A program made the translations under genes and the position numbers. Shown here piece after piece: positions 52,381 to 61,909 of a stretch of DNA of 64,000 nucleotides. The stretch lies in contig NZ_JACHXD010000004.1 of the NCBI RefSeq assembly GCF_014191875.1, positions 248,001 through 312,000 on the forward strand, read 5' to 3'. The notes below the pieces were generated by a model. It ran no database searches. It worked only from the letters and a program-made list of their open reading frames with translations, and was not told where the DNA came from. This stretch comes from Pseudoduganella violacea. Its GTDB lineage: Bacteria; Pseudomonadota; Gammaproteobacteria; Burkholderiales; Burkholderiaceae_D. The stretch's first letter is position 1. Each line of letters starts with the position of its first letter.

Positions 52381-53031
52381 TCAGGCCTGGATCAGGCCAT
52401 GGCGCACCGCCAGCCGCGTGATATCGGCCGCCCGGTGCACGCCCAGCTTTTCCTTGATGGCCTGGCTGGTATTGCTGATGGTCTTGCTCGATACGTCCAG
52501 ACGCTCGGCGATTTCGGTATTGGTCAGTCCCTCTGCCATCATGGTGAAAATCTCCAGCGAGCGCTCGTCGAGCTGCGATTGCGGCGATTGGTCGCCGCTG
52601 ACCGAGAGCGTAGCCAGGCGTTCGGCGATACGCGGCATGAAATACAGCTCACCCTGGTGCGCGCGCTGCACGGCGGCCGCCAGTTCGGCGGGATCGCAAT
52701 CCTTGGTGATGAAGGCGCGCGCGCCGATGCGGTAAGCCTCGCGGATCATGCTGTCCTGGTCGAACTGGGTCAGGAAAACGATGCGCGCGCCGGCATCGGC
52801 GGCCAGCAATTGGCGCGCCACATCCAGGCCGGTCAGCTCGGCGCCGAAGCGGATATCCAGCACTGCCACGTCGGGTTGCTGCTCATCGTACTGCTCCAGC
52901 GCTTCCTGCGGCGAGCGCGCCTGCGCCACCACCTCGATGCCCTGTTCGGACAGGGACAAGGCGAAACCCGTCATCACGACCGGATGGTCGTCCGCCAGCA
53001 ATACCCGCACGGCTGCGTTTTTCTTCTTCAT
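52381..53031 (-). CDS. NarL/FixJ-family response regulator
   Basis: 216 residues with a receiver (VLLADDHPVV, phosphoacceptor Asp59 in VAVLDIRFG, Lys in FITKDCD) and a LuxR-type HTH (LEIFTMMAEGLTNTEIAERL, then VSSKTISNTSQAIKEKLGV). It leads the two-gene operon with the HisKA_3 kinase. No target is obvious nearby; the divergent TonB-family gene at 53184 is the closest candidate. Confidence 0.9.
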   Translation of the reverse strand: MKKKNAAVRVLLADDHPVVMTGFALSLSEQGIEVVAQARSPQEALEQYDEQQPDVAVLDIRFGAELTGLDVARQLLAADAGARIVFLTQFDQDSMIREAYRIGARAFITKDCDPAELAAAVQRAHQGELYFMPRIAERLATLSVSGDQSPQSQLDERSLEIFTMMAEGLTNTEIAERLDVSSKTISNTSQAIKEKLGVHRAADITRLAVRHGLIQA

Positions 53032-53183
53032 CTTCCACCTAAAGGAAATTGGATTTCTATCTAAAGGAAGATTATCCCACCATCACAACGCCAACAAAAC
53101 CCCTTTTCAATTACCATTTACTGGAATAATATTCTTCCACGCACTAGCAATTCAATCTTCCATTAACAACCAAGGAGTCCGGC

Positions 53184-53834
53184 ATGAGCTATTCCCTCCA
53201 GCAGCCGCGCAATAAAAACAGCGCCATCGCCATCGCCCTTTTGCACCTGGCCGCCTTCGGCTTTCTGCTGCAGAACAACACCATCCGCCTGCCCCGGACA
53301 CCGCCCGGCATCGTCAACCTGGTGGAGACGCACAAGGAAGAACCGAAGCTGCCGGAACCGCCACCCGAAACGCAGGATCTGCGCCGGCCACCAGCGCCGG
53401 TAGCGCCGCCCCTGCTCGACAACATCATCCCTTCCACCGAGCCGACCATCCGCACCCGCCCCACCGACGACGCGCCGCCGCCGGAGAGCGGCACGCGCAG
53501 CGGCGCCGCGACGGACGCGCCGCCAACCGCCAGGGAGACGCCACATGCACCGCTGCGCGTGGCCGCCGTGGTCGACGCCAGCGCCTGCGCCAAGCCCGAG
53601 TACCCGCCCAAGGCGCTGCGCAACGGCGACGCCGGCACCGTCATGCTGGCTTTCCTGATCGGCGTGGACGGCAAGGTGAAAGAGGCGCGCATCGAGAAAT
53701 CGAGCGGCTCGCGCGAATTGGACCGTGCCGCCCAGGCCGGGCTGGGCCTGTGCCGCTTCAAGCCGGGCACGGTGGACGGGGTGGCCCAGGAATCCTGGAC
53801 CCGCATGCAGTACGTGTGGAACCTGGACGAGTAG
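53184..53834 (+). CDS. TonB-family energy transducer protein
   Basis: 216 residues. There is an N-terminal membrane anchor (NSAIAIALLHLAAFGFLL), a long Pro/Glu-rich periplasmic linker (PKLPEPPPETQDLRRPPAP), and a TonB C-terminal domain (PEYPPKALRNGDAGTVMLAF, VKEARIEKSSGSRELDRAA). The ribosome binding site AAGGAG is strong. Two Cys (in ASACAKP and LGLCRF) may form a disulfide. No ExbBD or receptor gene is adjacent, so it may serve other envelope machinery. Confidence 0.85.
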   Translation: MSYSLQQPRNKNSAIAIALLHLAAFGFLLQNNTIRLPRTPPGIVNLVETHKEEPKLPEPPPETQDLRRPPAPVAPPLLDNIIPSTEPTIRTRPTDDAPPPESGTRSGAATDAPPTARETPHAPLRVAAVVDASACAKPEYPPKALRNGDAGTVMLAFLIGVDGKVKEARIEKSSGSRELDRAAQAGLGLCRFKPGTVDGVAQESWTRMQYVWNLDE

Positions 53835-53924
53835 GCCTTGCGGCCGGCGCCCGCCAATCGGACGCCGGACTTCCCCCGACTTGTCTAAGATGGCCGGGTT
53901 AACGCTTCCAAGCCCGCCATCTTC

Positions 53925-55346
53925 ATGTTCACGAAACTCTCGTTTCGCCAATTGCTGCTGGGCGCCTTCCTGCTGATAGCCCTATTGCTGAGCGCCACCT
54001 CGATACACGCCCTGCTGACGCTGGACCGGCTGGCCGCGCACAGCCGCGCCATGGGGCAGGATGCGCTGGCCCTGAGCGCCAGCGCCCAGCGCCTGGCCGA
54101 GCGCAGCATCGCCATGGAGCGCAGCGCGCGCCAATTCCTGGTGCTCGACGACGCCGCCTTCCGCGAACGCTATGTCGAAGCCTGGCGCGATGCCCGCCTC
54201 GCCCTCGACGCGCTCGCCGCCGGCCTGCCCGGCGACGCGGCGCCCGCCTTTGCCGAGTGGCGCCAGCACGGCGAAGCGGCATGGGCCGTGCTGCAAACGG
54301 CCAAGGGACGGCGCGGCACGCGCCAGCAGATCCTGAACCAGGCCCTGGCCCGCCTGCCCGTCCTGAACGACACGCTGGCCGACGAGGTCAAACGCGAAGT
54401 CGAGCGCCGCAACGGCCTGCTGCTGGCCGAGCTGGAACAGCGCCGCAATGTGCTGACCGGACAGGTGCTGTTCTCCATCGCGCTGGCGGCGGCCCTGGCC
54501 CTGGGCTTTGGCATGTGGCTGTCGCGCCCCCTGCGCCAGATCGAAAGCGCCATCGGCCAACTGGGCGGGCGGCGCTACGACCTGCCGGTCGAGGTGCAGG
54601 GACCGGACGACCTGCAGCACCTGGGCCGCCACCTGGACTGGCTGCGCCAGCGCCTGGCCGGGCTGGAGGCCGACAAGGAACGCTTCCTGCGCCATATCTC
54701 GCACGAGCTGAAAACCCCGCTGGCGGCGCTGGTGGAAGGCGTCTCCCTGCTGGAAGACCAGGTGGCCGGCCCCTTGACGCCGAACCAGCGCGAAATCGCC
54801 GCCATCCTGCGCCAGAACACCGGTTCGCTGCAAAACCAGATCGAAGACCTGCTGCGCTACAACGCCGCCACCTTCGACGCCCAGCATCTGCGCCGCACCA
54901 GCACCGATATGGCGGCCCTGGTGTCGCGCGTGGTGGACAGCCAGCGCCTGCAATGGCAGGCGCAAGGCGTCAGCGTGGCGCTGGAAGGCGCGCCCCCGCC
55001 CATCGCCGTCGATGCCGACAAGCTGGCCGTGGTCATCGGCAACCTGCTGTCGAACGCCGTGCGTTTCAGCCCGCGCGGCGGCACGGTGCGTTTTACGCTG
55101 GCCGAGCATGGCGGCCGCCTGCACCTGGACTGCATGGACCAGGGCGCCGGCGTGGCGCCATCCGACGCCGAACATATTTTCGAGCCCTTCTATCAGGGCG
55201 AACGCCAGCCGCAGGGCGCGCGCCGCGGCAATGGCATTGGCCTGTCCATCGTGCGCGAGTACATCGCGGCGCACGGTGGCAGCTTGCAACTCCTGCCCTC
55301 CCTGCAAGGAGCGCACTTCCATCTCGAACTGCCTTATGACGACTAA
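53925..55346 (+). CDS. glrK: Sensor histidine kinase GlrK/QseE-like
   Basis: 473 residues. There are two transmembrane helices (FRQLLLGAFLLIALLLSATS and VLFSIALAAALALGFGMWL) around a helical periplasmic domain, HAMP, HisKA with LRHISHELKTPLAALVEG, and HATPase (NLLSNAVRFSPRGG, DQGAGV, GNGIGLSIVREY). Gene order with a QseG-like lipoprotein and a sigma-54 regulator identifies the Glr/Qse system, which senses envelope conditions. The next gene starts inside its last codons. Confidence 0.88.
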   Translation: MFTKLSFRQLLLGAFLLIALLLSATSIHALLTLDRLAAHSRAMGQDALALSASAQRLAERSIAMERSARQFLVLDDAAFRERYVEAWRDARLALDALAAGLPGDAAPAFAEWRQHGEAAWAVLQTAKGRRGTRQQILNQALARLPVLNDTLADEVKREVERRNGLLLAELEQRRNVLTGQVLFSIALAAALALGFGMWLSRPLRQIESAIGQLGGRRYDLPVEVQGPDDLQHLGRHLDWLRQRLAGLEADKERFLRHISHELKTPLAALVEGVSLLEDQVAGPLTPNQREIAAILRQNTGSLQNQIEDLLRYNAATFDAQHLRRTSTDMAALVSRVVDSQRLQWQAQGVSVALEGAPPPIAVDADKLAVVIGNLLSNAVRFSPRGGTVRFTLAEHGGRLHLDCMDQGAGVAPSDAEHIFEPFYQGERQPQGARRGNGIGLSIVREYIAAHGGSLQLLPSLQGAHFHLELPYDD

Positions 55347-55943
55347 ACTCCGCACCATTGCGCATGCGCCGTCCGGCCGCTGGCTAGGCCTGCTGCCGCT
55401 TTGCCTGTCGCTGTTGAGCGCCTGCGCCTACCATCCACGCCCGCAGCCGTCGGCCATGCCGGCCCTGCCGGCCGTCGCGCCGCAGGCGCAAGCCATGCTG
55501 CCGGTGGCGCCGCCAGACGAGGTGGCGCCGCTGCTGGCCTATCACCAGTCGCTGCGGCGCATGACCCAGGGCGAACTGCTGAAGGAATTGAGCGGCATCA
55601 GCCTGCAGCAGAAAACGCCCAAGCTCGCGCTGCAGACCGGCATGATCCTGATGCTCACACGCGGCGGCGGCGACCTGGCGCGCGCCCAGTCCCTGTTCGA
55701 CAGCGTGGCCGGCGCCGGCGAGGCCGAAGCCTTGACGCTCAAGCCGCTGGCCCAGCTCATGTCCAGCCATTGCGCCGAGGCGCGCCGCCTGTCCGAACAG
55801 AACGAGAAGCTGCAGGTGCAATTGAAGGACAACCAGCGCAAGACCGAGCAACTCAACGATACGCTGGAAGCGCTGAAAGCCATCGAGCGCGGCCTGCCGG
55901 TACGGCCTTCCGCCGGCACCAGTTCGGGTGGCGGGAGCAAGGG

Positions 55944-55947
<4 letters not shown>
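55336..55947 (+). CDS. qseG: QseG-like outer-membrane lipoprotein
   Basis: 203 residues from ATG 55336, inside the end of glrK. The lipobox is LLSAC (about residues 26-30). The mature protein is helical (LAYHQSLRRMTQGELLKELSG) with a coiled-coil C-terminus (EQNEKLQVQLKDNQRKTEQL) and a Gly/Ser tail. In enterobacteria QseG activates the kinase from the outer membrane. Position between kinase and regulator supports the same job here. Its stop overlaps the glrR start in ATGA. Confidence 0.8.
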
Positions 55948-57332
<1,385 letters not shown>

Positions 57333-57373
57333 CTCCCGCAATATCAAGCACTTAATCGCAGGACGGCGAAATC

Positions 57374-57391
57374 TGTCGCTGTATCACGACA
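57374..57391. promoter_or_regulatory. GlrR-type activator site 2
   Basis: A second exact TGTC-N10-GACA, 66 bases after the first (about six helical turns) and about 85 bases before the -24 element. The spacing suits a regulator bound on one face of the DNA. Confidence 0.75.
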
Positions 57392-57475
57392 GATTCACCG
57401 GGTTTTCCGGCCGGAATCCGGTGGCAAAATCAGGCCGCCATCTCAAACCCTTGATTTTGTTGAGATTTTTAAGGC

Positions 57476-57490
57476 TGGCACGCCCTTTGC
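57476..57490 (+). promoter_or_regulatory. Sigma-54 (RpoN) promoter of the BON-domain gene
   Basis: TGGCAC-N5-TTGC matches the -24/-12 consensus fully. It lies 54 bases before the BON-domain start, in an AT-rich stretch suited to DNA bending. Confidence 0.85.
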
Positions 57491-57544
57491 TACATGAGCA
57501 GTAACGTCACACGGCGTTTTCATCAACTCAAAGGAGATAAGAGC

Positions 57545-57862
57545 ATGCGTAAAACCAATCTGATCGCTACCCTGCTGACCGCCGCCGCCCTGGGCACCGC
57601 TTCGCTGGCCGCCGTTGCCGCTGATCCGCAACAAGACGCCGCTCTGGCTGGCGCAGGCGCCACCACCGATGCCGCGCTGGCCGCGAAAGTGAAGGCCGCC
57701 CTGGCCGACCAGAAACAGATCAACGTCACCAGCACCCAAGGCGTGGTCGTACTGAGCGGCACTGTCGCCAACACCGATGTCGGCACCAAGGCGATTCAGG
57801 CCGCCTCCGCCGTGGCTGGGGTCAAGGAAGTGAAAAGCGAACTGACCGTCGCCAGCAAATAA
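57545..57862 (+). CDS. BON-domain periplasmic protein (OsmY-like)
   Basis: 105 residues from ATG 57545, chosen for the AAAGGAG site just upstream. The signal peptide ends in AVAAD. The mature protein is one BON domain (AKVKAALADQK, INVTSTQGVVVLSGTV, AIQAASAVAGVKEVKSEL), a phospholipid-binding fold linked to envelope stress. It stands alone between a sigma-54 promoter with GlrR sites and a terminator, so it is a probable direct GlrR target. Confidence 0.88.
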   Translation: MRKTNLIATLLTAAALGTASLAAVAADPQQDAALAGAGATTDAALAAKVKAALADQKQINVTSTQGVVVLSGTVANTDVGTKAIQAASAVAGVKEVKSELTVASK

Positions 57863-57932
57863 GCTTTCCCCGTTGTACCCGTAGTGCCGCAGTAGTTGTA
57901 CCGAGAGAGTAGTAGAAGTACCTCCCCTTACC

Positions 57933-57966
57933 GGGCGCTGTTCACCGACAGCGCCCGCTTTTTTTT
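57933..57966 (+). terminator. Strong terminator after the BON-domain gene
   Basis: GGGCGCTGT (57933-57941) pairs with ACAGCGCCC (57948-57956), followed by GC and an eight-T run. The homoserine dehydrogenase stop on the other strand lies at the end of this T run. Confidence 0.88.
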
Positions 57967-59287
57967 AGCTGAGGTTTTCGAGGCGGATGCGGGTGACGCT
58001 GCCAACCACGGTGGGCAGGGCTTCCATCTTGACGATGGCGGCATCGACGTGCTTTTCCTGGGTCTGGTGGGTCAGCATGATGATGTCGGTGTGGGTGTCG
58101 CCTTCGGCCGGCTCTTTTTGCAGCATGGCGTCGATCGAGATGCCGCCGTCGGCCAGGATGCGGGTCAGGTCGGCCAGCACGCCGGGACGGTCGGCCACAT
58201 GCAGGCGCAGGTAGTAGCTGGTGGTGATCTCACTCATCGGCAGGATCGCGATATCGGTCAGCGCGTTCGGCTGGAAGGCCAGGTGCGGCACGCGGTGTTC
58301 CGGGTCGGCCGTGGCCAGGCGGGTGATGTCGACCAGATCGGCGATCACGGCGGAGGCGGTCGGCTCGGCGCCGGCGCCCTTGCCGTAGTAGAGCGTGGCG
58401 CCGATGGCGTCGCCGTGCACCAGCACCGCGTTCATCGCGCCTTCGACGTTGGCGATCAGGCGCTTGGCCGGAATCAGCGTCGGATGCACGCGCAGCTCGA
58501 TGCCTTCGGCGCCGTTGACCACGGTGCGCTTGGTGATGCCGAGCAGCTTGATGCGGTAGCCCAGCTGTTCGGCGTATTTGATGTCCACCGCCTGCAGCTT
58601 GGTGATGCCTTCCACGTGGGCCTTGGCGAATTGCACCGGAATGCCGAAAGCGATGGCCGACATGATGGTGGCCTTGTGCGCGGCGTCCACGCCTTCGATG
58701 TCGAAGGTGGGGTCGGCTTCGGCATAGCCCAGCTTCTGCGCTTCTTTGAGCACGGTGTCGAAGTCCAGGCCCTTGTCGCGCATCTCGGACAGGATGAAGT
58801 TGGTGGTGCCGTTGATGATGCCGGCGATCCATTCGATGCGGTTGGCGGTCAGGCCTTCGCGCAGCGCCTTGATGATGGGGATGCCGCCCGCGACCGCCGC
58901 TTCGAAAGCGACCATCACGCCCTTGGCTTGCGCCGCGGCGAAGATTTCGTTGCCATGCGCGGCCAGCAGTGCCTTGTTGGCGGTGACGACGTGCTTGCCG
59001 TTGGCGATCGCCTTCAGCACCAGCTCCTTGGCGATGCCGTAGCCGCCAATCAGCTCGATGACGATGTCGATTTCGGGATCGTTGACGATCTCGTTGCCGT
59101 CCGCCACCACGCGCACTTTGCCGCCGGTCAGTTCGGTGGCACGCGCGGTATTCAGGTCGGCCACGGCCACGATTTCAATGCCGCGGCCAGCGCGGCGCGT
59201 AATCTCTTCCTGATTGCGGGACAGTACATTGAAGGTGCCGGAACCGACGGTGCCAATGCCTAACAGGCCTACTTTGATGGGTTTCAT
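57965..59287 (-). CDS. hom: Homoserine dehydrogenase
   Basis: 440 residues. NAD(P) site GLLGIGTVGSGTFNVL at the N-terminus, the conserved catalytic region (EADPTFDIEGVDAAHKATI) and a C-terminal ACT domain (YYLRLHVADRPGVLADLTRI) for threonine control. It makes homoserine from aspartate semialdehyde for threonine and methionine synthesis. It follows the aminotransferase gene by 46 bases on the same strand, as in many betaproteobacteria. Confidence 0.95.
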   Translation of the reverse strand: MKPIKVGLLGIGTVGSGTFNVLSRNQEEITRRAGRGIEIVAVADLNTARATELTGGKVRVVADGNEIVNDPEIDIVIELIGGYGIAKELVLKAIANGKHVVTANKALLAAHGNEIFAAAQAKGVMVAFEAAVAGGIPIIKALREGLTANRIEWIAGIINGTTNFILSEMRDKGLDFDTVLKEAQKLGYAEADPTFDIEGVDAAHKATIMSAIAFGIPVQFAKAHVEGITKLQAVDIKYAEQLGYRIKLLGITKRTVVNGAEGIELRVHPTLIPAKRLIANVEGAMNAVLVHGDAIGATLYYGKGAGAEPTASAVIADLVDITRLATADPEHRVPHLAFQPNALTDIAILPMSEITTSYYLRLHVADRPGVLADLTRILADGGISIDAMLQKEPAEGDTHTDIIMLTHQTQEKHVDAAIVKMEALPTVVGSVTRIRLENLS

Positions 59288-59333
59288 AAATCTCGTTTGA
59301 GTACGGCGCCGGCTGGCCGGCGCGGTTGATCGG

Positions 59334-60563
59334 TTAGCCCTGTCGCTTGCGGTAGCCGTCCAGGAAGCGGGCGATGCGGCCGAAGGCGTCGCTCATGTCA
59401 TCGGTATTCGGCAGGAACACGACGCGGAAGTGATCCGGCGCGATCCAGTTGAAGCCCGTGCCTTGAACGATCAAGACTTTTGTTTGAGCCAGCAGGTCAT
59501 AAGCGAACTGCTGGTCATCCGCGATCGGGTAGATCTTCGGATCGAGACGCGGGAACATGTACAGCGCCGCTTTCGGCTTGACCACGCTGACGCCGGGAAT
59601 ATCGGTCAGCAGCTGGTAAGCGAGATCGCGTTGCTTGAGCAGGCGCCCGCCCGGCCCCACCAAATCTTGTATGCTCTGGTAGCCGCCGAGTGCAGTCTGG
59701 ATGGCAAACTGCCCCGGTGCATTGGCGCAAAGACGCATCGATGCCAGCATGTTCAGGCCTTCGATATAGTCTTTGGCATGCTTCTTTTCGCCCGATACCA
59801 CCATCCAGCCGGCGCGGTAGCCGCAGGACCGGTAGTTCTTCGACAGGCCGTTGAAGGTCACGCACAGCACGTCCTCGCACAGGGAGGCGATGGAAGTGTG
59901 CTGGTTGCCGTCGTACAGCACCTTGTCGTAGATTTCGTCGGCGTAAATGATGAGCTGGTGCTGGCGCGCCAGCTCGATGATCTGCAACAGCACCTCGTCC
60001 GGGTACAGCGCCCCGGTCGGGTTGTTCGGGTTGATGACGACGATGGCCTTGGTGTTCGCGGTGATCTTGCGGCGCATATCCTCGATATCGGGATACCAGT
60101 CCTGCTGCTCGTCGCAGATATAGTGCACCGGACGGCCGCCGGACAGGCTGACCGCCGCCGTCCACAGCGGATAGTCGGGTGCCGGCACCAGCACTTCGTC
60201 GCCGTTGTTGAGCAGCGCGTTCATCGACATCACGATCAGTTCGGACGCGCCATTGCCCAGGTAGATGTCGTCGATGCCGACATTGGCGATGTTCTTGCTC
60301 TGGCTGTAGTGCATGACGGCCTTGCGCGGCGCGAACATGCCTTTGGAATCGGTATAGCCGGCCGCATTGGGCAGGTTGACCATCATGTCGTGGACGATTT
60401 CGTCGGGCGGATCGAAGCCGAACACCGCCAGGTTGCCGATATTCAGCTTGGTGATCTTGTGGCCTTCTTCTTCCATCTGGCGCGCCTTTTCCGGCACCGG
60501 ACCACGAATTTCATAACAGACTTCCGCCAGCTTGTTCGATTTTTGAATCGGTCGCAAAATCAC
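59334..60563 (-). CDS. alaA: Alanine-synthesising aminotransferase (AlaA-like)
   Basis: A PLP-dependent class I/II aminotransferase very like AlaA: LNIGNLAVFGFDPPDEI, LVPAPDYPLWTAAVSLSGG, NPNNPTGALY, YADEIYDKVLYD and the PLP lysine in TFNGLSKNYRSCGYRAGWM. I chose GTG 60563 (409 residues), since homologues begin near IQKSNKL; an ATG at 60617 or farther upstream would add unconserved residues. It makes alanine from pyruvate and glutamate and lies just upstream of hom. Confidence 0.9.
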   Translation of the reverse strand: MILRPIQKSNKLAEVCYEIRGPVPEKARQMEEEGHKITKLNIGNLAVFGFDPPDEIVHDMMVNLPNAAGYTDSKGMFAPRKAVMHYSQSKNIANVGIDDIYLGNGASELIVMSMNALLNNGDEVLVPAPDYPLWTAAVSLSGGRPVHYICDEQQDWYPDIEDMRRKITANTKAIVVINPNNPTGALYPDEVLLQIIELARQHQLIIYADEIYDKVLYDGNQHTSIASLCEDVLCVTFNGLSKNYRSCGYRAGWMVVSGEKKHAKDYIEGLNMLASMRLCANAPGQFAIQTALGGYQSIQDLVGPGGRLLKQRDLAYQLLTDIPGVSVVKPKAALYMFPRLDPKIYPIADDQQFAYDLLAQTKVLIVQGTGFNWIAPDHFRVVFLPNTDDMSDAFGRIARFLDGYRKRQG

Positions 60564-60746
60564 ATCCCTATCACGTCTGAGGCCCAATGGCGCCGGGCGC
60601 TCGGCCCGATGCTGCATTGCGAAAATACCCATTCTGCCGAAAGCGCCTGATTTAATCAACCTTCCGGGTCCGTAAATAAAAGGTAAACGTTACAATAGGC
60701 GCTCTTTTGCGAACAGATAGGCGCCGCCCGGCGCGAAATAGTCCCC

Positions 60747-61130
60747 ATGAAGCTCCATTCCAGCAGCACCCAACAATACCAGACCGTGACCGGCTACTTC
60801 GCCGGCGGCGTGGAAATCAACGCCAAACCTTTCGATTACAGCCTGCTGGTGCTGCCGGAAACGGCGCCGCGCGCCTGGAATGTGGCGCGCTTCGAGGACT
60901 TGGGCCAGGAGCACTTCGAACAGATGCTGGCCGACGCGCCCGACGTGGTCATCCTCGGCACCGGCGAGCGCCAGCGCTTCGTGCATCCGAAACTGACCGC
61001 GCCGCTGACCGAGCGCCGCATCGGCGTCGAGTGCATGGACACCAACGCCGCCTGCCGCACCTATAACATCCTGATGGGCGAGGGCCGCAAAGCCATGCTC
61101 GCGCTGATCATCGAAAAACCGGCCGCTTGA
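60747..61130 (+). CDS. Mth938-like domain protein
   Basis: 127 residues with the Mth938/DUF498 pattern: GYFAGGVEINAKPFDYSLLVLP, PDVVILGTGERQRFVHP, GVECMDTNAACRTYNILMGEGR. The family has a small beta-alpha fold; in mitochondria a relative (NDUFAF3) helps complex I assembly, but the bacterial role is not firmly known. It is divergent from the aminotransferase gene, with about 180 bases between. Confidence 0.9.
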   Translation: MKLHSSSTQQYQTVTGYFAGGVEINAKPFDYSLLVLPETAPRAWNVARFEDLGQEHFEQMLADAPDVVILGTGERQRFVHPKLTAPLTERRIGVECMDTNAACRTYNILMGEGRKAMLALIIEKPAA

Positions 61131-61199
61131 AAGGGCCGGAGTTGCCCCAACATAAAAACACTAACAAGAACATCAACCACCCCGCCCAGGAGAGAAGCT

Positions 61200-61670
61200 G
61201 TGGCTGAACGCCCTACCCTTGCCCCCTTAGCCGATTTTTCCGCCGCCATGACCAGCGGCCAGACCTTCCAGCTCAGCGGCCGTCCGGCCCAATACACCGT
61301 GCTGTATTTCTACCCGAAAGACAATACGCCGGGCTGCACCACCGAGAGCATGGCTTTCCGCGACCTGCATGCGCAATTCGCCCAGGCCGGCGCCGAGATC
61401 TACGGCGTCAGCCGCGATTCGCTGCGCTCGCACGAGAACTTCAAGGCCAAGCTGGAACTGCCTTTCGAACTGATCTCCGATCCGGAGGAAGCCTTATGCC
61501 AGCAGTTCGGCGTCATGAAGCTGAAACAAATGTATGGCAAGCAGGTGCGCGGCATCGAGCGCAGCACGTTTGTGATTGACGCTACCGGCAAAATAGTGAA
61601 AGAATGGAGAGGCGTGAAGGTGCCAGGTCACGTCGATGAAGTGCTGGAATTTGTGGCAAGCCAGGCTTGA
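61200..61670 (+). CDS. bcp: Peroxiredoxin, Bcp/PrxQ family
   Basis: 156 residues beginning with GTG after a GGAGAG-type site. The peroxidatic Cys46 lies in FYPKDNTPGCTTES. The partner Cys five residues later, as in E. coli Bcp, is replaced by Met51; Cys100 (EEALCQQF) is the only other cysteine and could resolve the sulfenic acid or leave a 1-Cys enzyme. It reduces hydroperoxides with thioredoxin in the cytoplasm. Confidence 0.92.
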   Translation: MAERPTLAPLADFSAAMTSGQTFQLSGRPAQYTVLYFYPKDNTPGCTTESMAFRDLHAQFAQAGAEIYGVSRDSLRSHENFKAKLELPFELISDPEEALCQQFGVMKLKQMYGKQVRGIERSTFVIDATGKIVKEWRGVKVPGHVDEVLEFVASQA

Positions 61671-61909
61671 AAAGGGGCGCGCTGCAAGCTCCGCAACATA
61701 GCTTAACCGCAGCAAATAAAAGACCATTTTGAGTCAACAGAGTTCTTCCTCTCACTGTACCCGGTGGCCGCAGGGCCACCACCCGGTATGTTTAACGGGC
61801 CAGATCAGCGCCCGCAGGCAGCCTTATTATTCCGATTTACCGCATCCATCCCGCGTTCCGTCCCCGTGGCGGCCAAGCGCGGGCGGAACTTTTTCAGATT
61901 GAGATCCTG

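Noticed and set aside
61671..61909. A hairpin GGTGGCC/GGCCACC near 61765 as a terminator of the peroxiredoxin gene
   Set aside because: The stem is good but no T run follows in either direction and it is about 90 bases from the stop, so support is too weak.
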